Of a DNA stretch of 61,105 nucleotides, positions 1-9,605 are shown piece by piece. Positions within the stretch are counted from its first letter, which is position 1. The number at the start of each line of letters is the position of its first letter. The translations under genes were made by a program, and so were the position numbers. Under the pieces are notes generated by a model. It was not told where the DNA came from. It searched no databases and was given only the letters and a program-made list of their open reading frames with translations. The stretch is taken from the NCBI GenBank assembly GCA_963169695.1, contig CAUJDS010000066.1, positions 1 to 61,105 of the forward strand, read 5' to 3'. This stretch comes from Bdellovibrionota bacterium (GTDB lineage: Bacteria > Bdellovibrionota > UBA1018 > CAUJDS01).

Positions 1-381
1 GCAGAAGCTGTTTTGTTATAGTGGATTCGGGCATGGTCCAGGATTCCTTTCGTTGAATCAGTTCTTGTTAAACCAATTCTACGCATTGTTTCCTGACTGT
101 GCCCTCCTTCTATTCACCCACCACTAAGCGAGAAGAGCCAATAATAAATAACATTTCTGAAATACCAAATGACAGAATCGAATGCGAAGCACTACCGCGT
201 TGAACATGACTGTGTCCCCCAAGACACCCGTTAGAATTCTGTCAACCGTATCGCAGACTTTCATGTGTCACAAATTCTCCTTACCCTCTCTAGCCCTTAA
301 AACACAAAAGGAGCCGTGGATCCGACTGGCACGGAGAATGCTAATAGCTAGGTAGCAGTTATAAAATCAGAGGAATTGGAA
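1..381. other. Gene-free left edge
   Basis: I see no convincing coding region here on either strand. A short dyad (GTGTC at 212-216, GACAC at 223-227) lies in the middle and is followed by no T tract. The last bases before 382 carry the ribosome binding site of the next gene. The region may hold that gene's promoter, but I could not assign -35 and -10 boxes with confidence. Confidence 0.5.
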
Positions 382-1461
382 ATGAGAAGTCTAAATAGCG
401 ATAGAAGTAATTTTGTGACACCAAACACCACAAGCATTTCAAAGTGGATCTCCATCCCGATCTTTGCTCTTTATCTTGTTTCAGCAAATCCAAGCCATGC
501 CCAAGTAGTCAATGGAGGAGTAATGCACGCTGAAAATGCACTGATAGCGGAACTTAAAAAGTTAAAGGCCATTTCGGAAGAAGACATTAGTGAGTCCCAT
601 AGTCTCTTTTCTAAACTAAGCACCATTAAAAAGGGCCTTGAAAATCTTGGAATCAAGGACCTAGATGCCTCGAAGGCGGGTCTACTTTATAGAACCAAGC
701 TCTACCAAGCGGCATTCAATGATTTCCAGAAAAAGGCACTCGTTGTTGAGCAGATCAAAAGAGTCACTTTAGAGACCCAAACAAAAGCAAATGAAGCGAG
801 AAAGAACTACCAGACCCATCTCAGCGCTCAACTAAAGCGTGACAAGCCGGTATTAGATGAATTTTCTGATGCTTTTTTGCAAAATGACGCCAGCCGAAAA
901 ATTGAAGCTGCCAGGGCACTAGAAAGCGTTTCTAATAATGGTCTCCTTACTATCGAAAAGGACTTAGAAACAATCGGAGCGGACGCACCAGAGGCGGCGA
1001 AGCAATACCTCGCCACCGCTAGATTGCGGGTGAAGAAATTCAAAGAAGGCAAAATAGAAGACAAGGAGCTAGCTTCATTCGAGGTAGCAACCAAGCAATT
1101 TGACAACTTAGCCAGCGCACTCACCGAGTTGTCGGGCAGTGTTCAAGCTTGCTCAACTTCTGGTGCCCTACTTGAGGACGAAGGAGGACTAGCCAAGGAA
1201 ATTGATCACCTAAAACGCTACCTCGAGAACGATCAAAGGCCTCATAGCTTAAAAGATGACGAAGACAGCAAACAAAAGATGGCTGAATTGCAGATCAAAC
1301 TTAACCAAATACGAGAATGTCGGACTGCTGCAATCGATATTGAAACGGCCATCAAAGAACTCAAACCAACTACCGATGTCACAGAAGTAGCGGAGCTAGC
1401 TGCAAAGTATAAATCGTTGAATGAGAAAGCAGCTAAAACTAGGGCAGGCGCAGCCAAATAG
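382..1461 (+). CDS. Secreted coiled-coil protein of unknown function
   Basis: The product is 359 residues and I do not recognise its family. After a long polar N-terminus there is a hydrophobic stretch (about residues 20-36) ending in an S-H-A-Q site, which reads as a Sec signal peptide. The rest is rich in Lys, Glu, Ala and Leu and looks almost entirely helical and coiled-coil, with two Cys near residues 257 and 312 that could form a disulfide. I chose ATG at 382 because AGAGGA lies 8 bases upstream. An in-frame TTG two codons earlier is less likely. It stands alone, followed by a convergent small gene. It is probably periplasmic or surface exposed; no function can be given. Confidence 0.75.
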   Translation: MRSLNSDRSNFVTPNTTSISKWISIPIFALYLVSANPSHAQVVNGGVMHAENALIAELKKLKAISEEDISESHSLFSKLSTIKKGLENLGIKDLDASKAGLLYRTKLYQAAFNDFQKKALVVEQIKRVTLETQTKANEARKNYQTHLSAQLKRDKPVLDEFSDAFLQNDASRKIEAARALESVSNNGLLTIEKDLETIGADAPEAAKQYLATARLRVKKFKEGKIEDKELASFEVATKQFDNLASALTELSGSVQACSTSGALLEDEGGLAKEIDHLKRYLENDQRPHSLKDDEDSKQKMAELQIKLNQIRECRTAAIDIETAIKELKPTTDVTEVAELAAKYKSLNEKAAKTRAGAAK

Positions 1462-1568
1462 ATTTTCAATCAACGAACGCTGGAACTGCTCTCTCCGCAT
1501 AAAGCAAAGAAGATTGCGGAACGGGATGGAGTCCTCGTTCCTCCTCTTCAAGCTCTGAGATCGTGCCA

Positions 1569-1868
1569 CTACGCCGCTTCGGACTGGTCGTCGGCATGCC
1601 AGAGATCAAAAAGTGTCTTGCCGTTGGGAGCCTTGAGCCATTTGGAATAGTGATCGGTAGGCTCCATACCAAGGCATTCCTGAACAAATTGGCTGACAGT
1701 CATCATGGACTTGAGGTCGCTAGGCTTCTGAACTTTGTACTCGCCTCCGGGATGATGCACAATGACGCACGACTTAGTCTCATCGCTGATAAGAACTAAG
1801 ACATCACCATTCTTAACGTATCCCTTATTCACTAATGCTTTGAGGTCGAATTTATTTTTCTTTCCCAT
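1569..1868 (-). CDS. Small protein resembling a RAMA-type DNA-modification reader
   Basis: This is a 99-residue soluble protein with a strong ribosome binding site (GGAGG, 4 bases before ATG). The pattern is: basic N-terminus; 'LVNKGYVKNGDVLVL'; a central beta-rich part with 'CVIVHHPGGEYKV'; then a helical C-terminus with a conserved-looking Trp in 'SKWLKAPNGKTLFDLW'. It resembles the RAMA domain (restriction and morphogenesis associated), which has an L-I-x-x-G-L-x-x-G-D-x-L start, an A-x-V-x-x-D-G core, and an N-G-W end. RAMA domains are proposed to read modified DNA. The match is by eye and weak in the C-terminal half, and the canonical S-P-S-A-A segment is not obvious. No restriction or modification gene is nearby. 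Confidence 0.6.
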   Translation of the reverse strand: MGKKNKFDLKALVNKGYVKNGDVLVLISDETKSCVIVHHPGGEYKVQKPSDLKSMMTVSQFVQECLGMEPTDHYSKWLKAPNGKTLFDLWHADDQSEAA

Positions 1869-1988
1869 GCTTCCTCCAACTCTCCTATCGGAAAACTTCT
1901 AAGATTTTGAGAGTGTGTCTTGATTGACCATTATTTTTTAATTATTGGCGGTGTCATATTTTTTTCGCAGGTGCCGACAGGAAATAGT

Positions 1989-3464
1989 ATGAACTGGACT
2001 ATTTCAAAGCAGTTGTGGGGCTATACTTTTGTCACGCTTTCGATCGTTGGAATCCTTGGATTTATTAACGCAAGAAAAGCTGAACAATTAGTATCGCAGT
2101 TAGATGAACTGGCGCTAACTCAGATTCCTGCTGTTAGAAACATGACGAATGCTGACATGATGCATGACGGATTAAGAGGCGTTCTCTACAATGCTTTCTT
2201 TATTGCCATATCGGGCACTAAGGAGGAGCTTGCCGAAATAAAAAAAGAGACTGAGGAAAAAATAGGAGACTTCAAAAAATACATTTCAGCGCTAGACCAA
2301 CTCCACTTGCCGAAAGAAACAAAGGCGGTGATAGATGAAACTAAGCCTGCCTTGGACGACTACGCCAAAATTACGGACCAAGTAGTCAGTCTGATCGCAT
2401 CCGGCAAGGGTGATCAGGCCAAGCAATATGTAAAGGAATTCGACGAGAAATTTAAGGCTCTCGAAACCAAGATGGAGTCACTTGGAGACCTCATTGAAAA
2501 GGACTCCTCGAAGACGCGAAATGAAGGCAAAGATGCTGCAAGCTTTAGTTATGCCGGCATGGCAATCGGACTCTTTTTGTCACTATTTATATCAATTTTA
2601 ATGAACAGAAACGTAACAACGAGATTGCGACAGGTCATTACCACAATGATACAAGTCTCAAAATCGGTTGGTGAATTATCGAAGCTACTCCGAAGATCCA
2701 GCGAAAGTGTTTCTAAGGAAAGTGAAGCTCAGTGCCAAGAACTGCAAGGTGCGGTAGCCGCATTGCATGAATTTGAAACTGTCCTTCTTAACACCAATAC
2801 CGGTGTTTCATCTTCCCTTGCTTCTACCCAAGAAATCACATTAGAAAGCGGAAAGGTAACAAAGACCATTGAAGAAACGAAGGAGGCGATGGAGAAAATA
2901 TCCGATGCCAATTTACAAATTCAGAACCTCAATCAAGTAATCAACTCCATCGCAGAAAAAACAAGTGCGATCAATGATATTGTCTTCAAAACGCAGCTAC
3001 TGTCTTTCAATGCATCCATCGAAGCAGCGCGAGCGGGGCAGCAAGGCCGAGGATTTGCGGTAGTAGCTGAGGAAGTAGCCATTCTGGCAAAGAATAGCGG
3101 CGTGACTGCAACAGAGATCCAGGTACTATTGGAGGAAAGTCGCAAGACAGTCGACTCAATTTTGAAACTCATCCAAGATCGCGTGAAGGAAGGGTCTGAC
3201 ATCAGCAGAAGTAGCTATGATTCGTTTCTAGGAATTACGAGGAAAATTCAATCGGTCAACGAGCAAGTCAAATCAATCCATGCGGCTTCCGAACAGCAAT
3301 CTATTGCGATTAAGCAAACAAGTCAGTCAGTATCGCAAGTAGATCGTGCAGCACGAAGCAATCAGAGTGCCGCCAAAAATTCACTAGAAACTACGGTTTC
3401 ACTCGAAGCGGAGTGTCAGCGGCTATCCGAAGTCGTGCTGGATGTCGGAAAGCTTGCAAGCTAG
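1989..3464 (+). CDS. Methyl-accepting chemotaxis protein
   Basis: This is a chemoreceptor of 491 residues that would feed a CheA/CheW array. It has one N-terminal membrane helix (about residues 10-27) and a helical periplasmic sensor (28-180, four-helix-bundle type). A second membrane helix follows (about 186-207), then a cytoplasmic signalling hairpin. The hairpin tip is clear: '[19 protein letters not shown]' followed by ARAG and [13 protein letters not shown] see no clear HAMP domain between membrane helix 2 and the signalling helices. ATG 1989 is preceded by AGGA at suitable distance. An upstream in-frame start at 1920 would add 23 unlikely residues. The tip with [11 protein letters not shown] is a variant I associate with Bdellovibrio-type receptors. 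No che genes are adjacent. Confidence 0.93.
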   Translation: MNWTISKQLWGYTFVTLSIVGILGFINARKAEQLVSQLDELALTQIPAVRNMTNADMMHDGLRGVLYNAFFIAISGTKEELAEIKKETEEKIGDFKKYISALDQLHLPKETKAVIDETKPALDDYAKITDQVVSLIASGKGDQAKQYVKEFDEKFKALETKMESLGDLIEKDSSKTRNEGKDAASFSYAGMAIGLFLSLFISILMNRNVTTRLRQVITTMIQVSKSVGELSKLLRRSSESVSKESEAQCQELQGAVAALHEFETVLLNTNTGVSSSLASTQEITLESGKVTKTIEETKEAMEKISDANLQIQNLNQVINSIAEKTSAINDIVFKTQLLSFNASIEAARAGQQGRGFAVVAEEVAILAKNSGVTATEIQVLLEESRKTVDSILKLIQDRVKEGSDISRSSYDSFLGITRKIQSVNEQVKSIHAASEQQSIAIKQTSQSVSQVDRAARSNQSAAKNSLETTVSLEAECQRLSEVVLDVGKLAS

Positions 3465-3481
3465 CTCGGTGAAAATAGCGA

Positions 3482-5404
3482 CTAGCCGGGAGACTTAACC
3501 CCGAGGTGCTCCTTGAAGAACGCTTCCATGGCCTCATAGAACTCAAAGCGATTCTCTTCATTGTGAAATCCATGGCCTTCATTTTCCTTGACCATATACT
3601 TCACTTTCACTCCCTTTTTTTTGAGGGACTCGACCATCTGATTGGACTCATTGATGTTGACGCGCGGATCTTGCGCTCCTTGGGCAACAAAGAGTGGGGT
3701 CTTGATTTTATCAGCATGGAAGACCGGTGATGCAGCTCTCATCAGCTCTTGGTCCTTCTTAGGATCACCAACCATTGCGTACAATTTCTCTATCCCGGTT
3801 CTCCAATATGGCGGAATCGTGTCCATGAAAGTGAAGAGATTGGAGACCCCCACATAGTCCACGGCCGCTGCATACAGGTCTGGCGTAAAAGCAATTCCCG
3901 CCAAGGTGGCATAGCCACCATAGCTTCCGCCATAGATCGCAACGCGCTTAGGATCAGCTATTTTCTTCGCGATCAACCACTTTACTCCGTCCGTGATGTC
4001 GTCCTGCATCTTCTTACCCCATTGTTTAAAGGATTTTACGAAGAAGGACTTACCGTATCCGGTGGAACCGCGATAATTCATCTGAAACACCGCATAGCCT
4101 CTGTTTGCTAAAAACTGAACTTCGGGATCGAATCCCCATTCATCTCTTGCCCATGGACCGCCATGGGGATTGACAATAACTGGCAGATTTTTTCCATCGC
4201 TTCCCTTTGGAAGAGTAAGGTAGCCATGAATCGCCAATCCATCTCGAGATCGATACTGAACGGGCTTCATCTCAGCAAGCTGATCCGCCTTGAGCCAAGG
4301 TGAAACGTCAGTCAGGAAAGTGAGACGATCTTTCTTTGCATCGTAGAGATAATAGAGTCCTCGGGTCTTGTCACTTGTGGCAACCACAGTGAAGAGATCC
4401 TCTTCTTTGTTTTGGCTGGTGAAATGGTATTCAAAATCTCCTAATTCTTTTTTAACGCGTTGATAGCGCTTCTTGCTGAGTTTATCGAAGAAGTGATATT
4501 CGCTTTTCCAGGTAGTATATTCTGCGGCAGTTAGAACTTTGCGCTTTTTGGAATAGGCCATCCCCTCTACGTCGACTTCGGGATTTTGGTAGAGAACCTG
4601 CAACTCTTTGCCAGTCTTAGGATCGATCTTAACAATGGCACTCTTATCTCTAGTTAAGTTGGATGAGCCATAGAGGTATTTATTGTCAAAGGTAAAAAAC
4701 AAGGGATCAAAATTTTGCTTATAATCAAATTGAAGGACTTCTTTGAAGGCATCTTTTTCTTTGGCACGCGTATAGATTTTGGTTTTGAGTCCGTCGCTCT
4801 CCACGGCAACGCGAACCTTTCCTTCGTGGTCCGTTATCCAACCTTCGACTTTGCCTGGGTTTTCTGCAACGACGGTCATTTCTCCAGTCAAAATATTTAC
4901 CCGATAGACATCAAAAAGCTGGGGGTTTCTTTTATTCATCTGAACTAGAATGTCTGTGGGACTAAGATCTTCCAAGTCATCCAAGACGGACGCTCTCGTT
5001 TTGTCGAATGGCGTCAGGTCTTTTTCACTATCAGTGGATGTATCGATGCGGAAGACATGAAAATTTTCGTCCCCACCCTTGTCCTTCATATAGAGCAAGT
5101 AGTTTTCTTTCCAAAAGTATCCAGAAATATCGCGGTCTTTGACAAACGTTACCTGCTTAGCTTCCCCTATTGGAAGGCGATCCTCGGATAGCTTTTGGAT
5201 AAAAATATTCATTCGATTCTTCCACGGCTTCATCGAGGAAAGGTAATTGCCATTGGGAGAGACCTGATAACGCCCTTGCTCAGGGTTCTTAAAAAAATCT
5301 TTCAGTGGAATTTCGCTCGCCAAAAGACGAGGGCCACAAAGAAAAGAAATCACAAGAAGGGGTAGTGCCAAGTTACGCATGGCAATTGCACGACTGCTCA
5401 ACAT
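3482..5404 (-). CDS. S9 family prolyl oligopeptidase-type peptidase, secreted
   Basis: This is a 640-residue serine peptidase of the prolyl oligopeptidase/acylaminoacyl peptidase family. A signal peptide covers about residues 10-29. Residues 40-370 form the beta-propeller that gates substrate entry. Residues 385-635 form the alpha/beta-hydrolase domain with the nucleophile S494 in GGSYGGY, D579 in 'AQGAQDPR' and H611 in 'ENEGHGF'. The start is supported by AAAGGAG seven bases upstream. It would cleave peptides in the periplasm or outside the cell, which fits a peptide-feeding lifestyle next to an amino-acid permease gene on the same strand. The substrate cannot be read from the sequence. Confidence 0.95.
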   Translation of the reverse strand: MLSSRAIAMRNLALPLLVISFLCGPRLLASEIPLKDFFKNPEQGRYQVSPNGNYLSSMKPWKNRMNIFIQKLSEDRLPIGEAKQVTFVKDRDISGYFWKENYLLYMKDKGGDENFHVFRIDTSTDSEKDLTPFDKTRASVLDDLEDLSPTDILVQMNKRNPQLFDVYRVNILTGEMTVVAENPGKVEGWITDHEGKVRVAVESDGLKTKIYTRAKEKDAFKEVLQFDYKQNFDPLFFTFDNKYLYGSSNLTRDKSAIVKIDPKTGKELQVLYQNPEVDVEGMAYSKKRKVLTAAEYTTWKSEYHFFDKLSKKRYQRVKKELGDFEYHFTSQNKEEDLFTVVATSDKTRGLYYLYDAKKDRLTFLTDVSPWLKADQLAEMKPVQYRSRDGLAIHGYLTLPKGSDGKNLPVIVNPHGGPWARDEWGFDPEVQFLANRGYAVFQMNYRGSTGYGKSFFVKSFKQWGKKMQDDITDGVKWLIAKKIADPKRVAIYGGSYGGYATLAGIAFTPDLYAAAVDYVGVSNLFTFMDTIPPYWRTGIEKLYAMVGDPKKDQELMRAASPVFHADKIKTPLFVAQGAQDPRVNINESNQMVESLKKKGVKVKYMVKENEGHGFHNEENRFEFYEAMEAFFKEHLGVKSPG

Positions 5405-5506
5405 AGAAGCTCCTTTTGTCTTGAGAAGGTCTCAGAATAGCTCTGATAGATCTTCTTTGAAAGAGCTGCAGCTAATGCCTGGACAAAATACTGTGACGAG
5501 TCGCGC

Positions 5507-7246
5507 TTAAGCTTTGACCTTCATTGCGTTGAGTCGGCTATTCTTAATGCCGTAACTAAAATAGACCACCAGTCCCAAGGCCAACCATATGAGGAAGCGA
5601 ATCCAGGTGATGACACCCAGTTCCGTCATCAGAAAACTACAACTCACCAATCCTAAGACTGGAATAAGTGAAAGGTTTCGTTGGAAGGAAAGGATGGAAA
5701 GAGCCAAAACCTCGATTAAGAAGACCAGAAGGGGAATCGAGCCAGAAGAAAAATTCTGAAAATAAGCTGATACTCCATCTCCATTCATCGCCATCACCAA
5801 GATTGCGCCAATCAAGCTCATACCTGGAAAAAGATATTTGCCATCGATGTAGGGGACCCGAAACTTTCCAGGTTCCTTGGGGCGATGGGGATCGAGACGA
5901 AGAACGCCCAAGCAAACCAGTACAAACGCAAACAAAGTACCAATGCTGGTTAGGTCAGTGACTTCCGTCAGATTCATAAACAAGGATGGTACTGCAACCA
6001 CAAACCCCGTAAGCAAGGTAGAAAACCAAGGAGTCTTGTACTTAGGATGAATGGAAGAAAAAATAGGCGGCAAGAGTCCATCACGACTAATGGACATCCA
6101 GATCCTTGGCTGACCAAGTTGGAAAACCAAGAGTACCGTAAACAATGCCACGACTGCACTGACAGCGATCACGCCGGAGATCCAACCAATATTGGCGCCC
6201 TGGGGTCCAAAAACAAAGGCCAATGGATCGCCTACCTGCAATTGGGTGTAGTGAACCATTCCAGTAAGCACCAGCGCGACCAGGACATAGAGCAGCGTGC
6301 AAATAACCAAAGTGTAAATCATGGCCCTTGGAAGGTCTCGCTGAGGATTCTTACATTCCTCGGCTGTTGAGGAAATGGCGTCAAAACCAATATAGGCAAA
6401 GAAAACCCCCGATACCCCTTTGAGGATCCCGGTTACGCCATTCGGGGCGAAGGGTGACCAATTGGCGGGTTGAACGTAGAAAGCACCCAATACAATGACC
6501 ATCAGCACGACAGCCAGCTTGAGCAGCACCATGATGTTGCTGACCTTCTTGGACTCCTGAATTCCGACGTAAACAACCCAGGTGACAAGAACCACGACCA
6601 GGAGTGCCGGCAAGTCACAGACGATCGGCAAGCCAAAAAGATGGGGAGCAGTTGTCCATGCCTGATAACCCTCCATCTGAAAACTAGAAATGCCATTGGC
6701 AGTCAACTGATCCAACGGAATTCCCTGACTGAGGAGCGTCATTACGGCGTCATAAGCGCGAGACGCAGAGAGAAAGTCCATGGAGAGATAGGAAGGAACA
6801 TTGATTCCGTAGCCAGATAAAAAGGCCGTAAAATAATCGCTCCAGGAAATCGCGACTGCAATATTTCCAATGGCGTATTCTAGCAAGAGATCCCAACCGA
6901 TAATCCAAGCCACCATTTCACCAAGCGAGGCGTAAGCATAACTATAAGCGGATCCTGAAATAGGAAGGACCGACGCAAATTCCGCGTAACAAAAAGCGGA
7001 AAATGCACAGGCAATTGCCGTAAAAATAAAAAGGAGCGCTACCCCTGGACCACCTTGGAAGGCGGCATTGCCGATGGTCGAAAAAATCCCAGCTCCGATG
7101 ACCGCTGCGATTCCAAATCCGGTAAGGTCCCAAACTCCCAAAACCTTTCTTAGCCCCGAGCCTGAATGAAGGGACTGGTCAGAAGCATTGGCTTCGCTGA
7201 CCAAAACATTAATGGGCTTCCTTCGAAACAGCGTTTGTAGGTTCAT
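5507..7246 (-). CDS. APC-family amino-acid permease (cationic amino-acid transporter-like)
   Basis: This inner-membrane amino-acid transporter has 579 residues. The N-terminus 'MNLQTLFRRKP' followed by 'GVWDLTGFGIAAVIGAGIF' is the usual APC helix 1 with the G-x-G-I-F substrate motif. Later helices include the 'GFDAISSTAEE' segment typical of the CAT/YfnA subgroup. About 12-14 membrane helices are evident. I prefer ATG 7246 (GGAG nine bases upstream) over ATG 7267, because it matches the usual CAT beginning. It follows the S9 peptidase gene divergently from the GT87-like gene. Import of basic or branched amino acids is an inference from the subgroup. Confidence 0.92.
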   Translation of the reverse strand: MNLQTLFRRKPINVLVSEANASDQSLHSGSGLRKVLGVWDLTGFGIAAVIGAGIFSTIGNAAFQGGPGVALLFIFTAIACAFSAFCYAEFASVLPISGSAYSYAYASLGEMVAWIIGWDLLLEYAIGNIAVAISWSDYFTAFLSGYGINVPSYLSMDFLSASRAYDAVMTLLSQGIPLDQLTANGISSFQMEGYQAWTTAPHLFGLPIVCDLPALLVVVLVTWVVYVGIQESKKVSNIMVLLKLAVVLMVIVLGAFYVQPANWSPFAPNGVTGILKGVSGVFFAYIGFDAISSTAEECKNPQRDLPRAMIYTLVICTLLYVLVALVLTGMVHYTQLQVGDPLAFVFGPQGANIGWISGVIAVSAVVALFTVLLVFQLGQPRIWMSISRDGLLPPIFSSIHPKYKTPWFSTLLTGFVVAVPSLFMNLTEVTDLTSIGTLFAFVLVCLGVLRLDPHRPKEPGKFRVPYIDGKYLFPGMSLIGAILVMAMNGDGVSAYFQNFSSGSIPLLVFLIEVLALSILSFQRNLSLIPVLGLVSCSFLMTELGVITWIRFLIWLALGLVVYFSYGIKNSRLNAMKVKA

Positions 7247-7387
7247 CTTACTCGGCTCCTCATCCATTTATTCCAAAGAGATCAGATATTTTGCTCAGAG
7301 CGAAATGAAAAGAACTTTTTTCAACTTGCTCGCGATTTTTGGGACCAAGTGAGACTTTGGCCAAAATGCCTGATAGGATTTTTCTGC

Positions 7388-8608
7388 ATGCTTACTCGCT
7401 CCGCCGTTTCAAAGATAGGATCCCTCGGTCTCGTTGTCGTGCTTGGTTTAGGAATGTTCTGGGCGCTCACGCGCGGCGCCCCGGACTTTCATGTTTTTCA
7501 CTACGCTTGGAACCTCGTCCTGCATCATCAGAGCGCAATTCTCTACACAGATAGTCCCGACAGGTACCTTTACAGCCCTGGCTTTGCCTTCTTACTTTGC
7601 TGGTTGGGATGGCTGCCAAGAAGCGCAGCACTGATACTATGGAGCCTAGGTAAGGTAGCTTTGGTCCTTGGACTCCTCAAGCTCGCCACTCAAAAAGGCC
7701 AAAAACATAAGGTAAACTTGGGAATTGCAGCCTGGGGTTGCCTCATCCTTGCACGATCGATACTCATCGATTTTCAATATGGGCAGATTAATTTGCTGAT
7801 CGTGGGTTGCGTGACACTGGCGCTGGTGCCGCTGCTAAGCGGTACTGGTAAAGCCAAATTTGGATTTTGGAAGGTTACTAGCGGCTTTGCTGCCTCCATC
7901 AAGCTCCTCCTAGCGCCTTCTATTCTTTGGAGCTGGAACCTTTCTAAACAACGTTCGGACAGAGTCCTCTTGGCGTCGGGGATCATTCTGGCAACTACAC
8001 TGCCGCTCTTCTTCGTGGGTCCCCAAGGATTGCTTCACCTTCTCCAATCTTGGATCCAAGGTCTTCAAGAAAAAGGAATGCCTCATACTTCTCACAATCA
8101 AAGCTTTGCTGCCTTCTTGCACCACTGTTTTTCGGGACAGCCTACTCATGTGACAGCGCTTTGGGGTACCGTGGATACGACGCTTTGGATTTGGTCTGAG
8201 ACCACCCGACAAACCATGGCATTCCTTTGGTCCTTGGCCTGGGCTGGCTTGCTTCTCCACTGGTCCTTCCAATGGAAGGCAAAGGCTATTCCGAACCTCC
8301 CACTTTTGCGGGTGGGAGTTTTTCTCGCTGTTTGTCCAATCCTTTCACCCCTGCTCTGGAAGCCTCATTTAGTTTTTGGGCTACCGCTCGCCATTGGCCT
8401 TGCCCTGCAGGCCATTCAAAATCGCAAACTCCTTTGGGGCTTAGGGGTGGTATTTATTATTCAAAATCTACTTACCATTGATGTATGGGGTCCTCATCTC
8501 GGAGGAAGGATCGAATGCTATGCACCTCTGCTTTGGGGGCATATGATTTTGATCATCATGGGATGGAGAGAGATCCGATCAATGCTTGCGAAGGCCAAGG
8601 TAAGATAA
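7388..8608 (+). CDS. GT87/DUF2029-like polytopic glycosyltransferase
   Basis: This is an integral membrane protein of 406 residues with about ten hydrophobic helices. The first extracytoplasmic loop reads 'DFHVFHYAWNLVLHHQSAIL' then 'YTDSPDRYLYSPGFAFLL'. This is the D-x-x-x-F and Y-x-Y-P/S-P pattern of GT87 polyprenyl-phosphate mannosyltransferases. Members use polyprenyl-phospho-sugars as donors in envelope glycan synthesis. ATG 7388 has AGGA nine bases upstream and I prefer it over GTG 7349. The last 30 bases overlap the end of the convergent polyprenyl diphosphate synthase gene. The acceptor is unknown. Confidence 0.75.
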   Translation: MLTRSAVSKIGSLGLVVVLGLGMFWALTRGAPDFHVFHYAWNLVLHHQSAILYTDSPDRYLYSPGFAFLLCWLGWLPRSAALILWSLGKVALVLGLLKLATQKGQKHKVNLGIAAWGCLILARSILIDFQYGQINLLIVGCVTLALVPLLSGTGKAKFGFWKVTSGFAASIKLLLAPSILWSWNLSKQRSDRVLLASGIILATTLPLFFVGPQGLLHLLQSWIQGLQEKGMPHTSHNQSFAAFLHHCFSGQPTHVTALWGTVDTTLWIWSETTRQTMAFLWSLAWAGLLLHWSFQWKAKAIPNLPLLRVGVFLAVCPILSPLLWKPHLVFGLPLAIGLALQAIQNRKLLWGLGVVFIIQNLLTIDVWGPHLGGRIECYAPLLWGHMILIIMGWREIRSMLAKAKVR

Positions 8609-9553
8609 GATCCCACGGAGTTCATACTCGGCTTCTGAATCTCCTGCCCGAACTCTACAAAGCTCATTGAGGATCTTCTCAGCTTCTCGAAGCAAGGCTT
8701 GAGCACGCTCTCGAACGCGTTCCTTAGCAAGATCTAACTCGGTTTGTGTCCAAGGAGCGTGGACTAAATTTCCAGGTCCCATGCATTTTTGTAAAACGTC
8801 GCGATAGGAAGGTTGTGCCTCCAAAATCTCCAAGGTCACAAAGTTGATCTGACCTTCTTGAAGGTCCAAAGCAAAGGGTTTTTCGCTCTGCGTTTCAAAA
8901 TCTAAGATGTCATCAATCATCTGAAATGACAGACCCAAAAAACGACCAAAATCACCACAAAGGTCTACGACATAGTCCTCTTGATTAGCAATTCTGGCAG
9001 GCGTGGTGCAGCACCAAGCAATCAGTGACATCGTCTTTCGATTGGCGATGGTTTCCAAAGTAAGCCGGGTCGGCAAATTAGAAAATCGATTGTCGAGTTG
9101 TAGCCACTCTCCACAGGAGAGGTCTTCCAAGACATCCGCCAGGTCACTTACGATACGAATGTTGCCTGCGCCAATCGTCTCTCGGACTACACGAGCCAAG
9201 AGGATATCTCCCGCAAGAACGGCCTTTGCATTGCTGGATTCTTTGTTCAACGTGGGACGGTTTCTTCGAGTGTCGGACTCATCAATGACATCATCGTGAG
9301 AAAGTGTCGCAGCATGAGTCAATTCGGCCGCTCGTGCATAGACGGCCACTTTGTCTGGACTCAATTCAAAAAAACGACCAATCAGAAAGCAAATCAATGG
9401 GCGCAAACGCTTTCCACCAAGCAAGAGCGTACGTTCAAGCAAGGGACCAAATTCTGGAATAGCATCAGGCGATTGAATTCGGAGATTCAGGTTCTCGATG
9501 GCATCAGACCACACTGCGGTAGGAGAGAGTACTTGAGTATTGGGAACCTGCAT
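8579..9553 (-). CDS. Polyprenyl diphosphate synthase (quinone side chain)
   Basis: This 324-residue trans-isoprenyl diphosphate synthase condenses isopentenyl diphosphate onto an allylic primer. It has the first aspartate-rich motif D87-D-V-I-D91 followed by 'RRNRP', and the second motif D214-D-I-L-D218. The residues just before the first motif are small or polar ('THAATLSH'), as in long-chain (C35-C50) enzymes rather than FPP synthase. It sits beside the aro/men block and would supply the chain for MenA. A divergent 52-base gap separates it from aroB and probably contains both promoters. No good ribosome binding site precedes ATG 9553. Chain length cannot be read. Confidence 0.9.
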   Translation of the reverse strand: MQVPNTQVLSPTAVWSDAIENLNLRIQSPDAIPEFGPLLERTLLLGGKRLRPLICFLIGRFFELSPDKVAVYARAAELTHAATLSHDDVIDESDTRRNRPTLNKESSNAKAVLAGDILLARVVRETIGAGNIRIVSDLADVLEDLSCGEWLQLDNRFSNLPTRLTLETIANRKTMSLIAWCCTTPARIANQEDYVVDLCGDFGRFLGLSFQMIDDILDFETQSEKPFALDLQEGQINFVTLEILEAQPSYRDVLQKCMGPGNLVHAPWTQTELDLAKERVRERAQALLREAEKILNELCRVRAGDSEAEYELRGILSYLGLRKH

Positions 9554-9605
9554 AAAAGTATGTTAACAACCTTACCCGACGCCTATTGAAAACACAAGGA
9601 GTCCC

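Noticed and set aside
212-227. Short dyad in the left edge as a terminator
   Set aside because: The stem has five base pairs and no T tract follows.
3451-3462. AGCTTGCAAGCT palindrome at the end of the chemoreceptor gene
   Set aside because: A 12-base palindrome inside coding sequence with no loop and only one copy seen; it can be chance.
6047-6820. Several open frames antisense to the amino-acid permease
   Set aside because: They are shadows of a strongly supported membrane protein gene and have compositions that mirror its codons.
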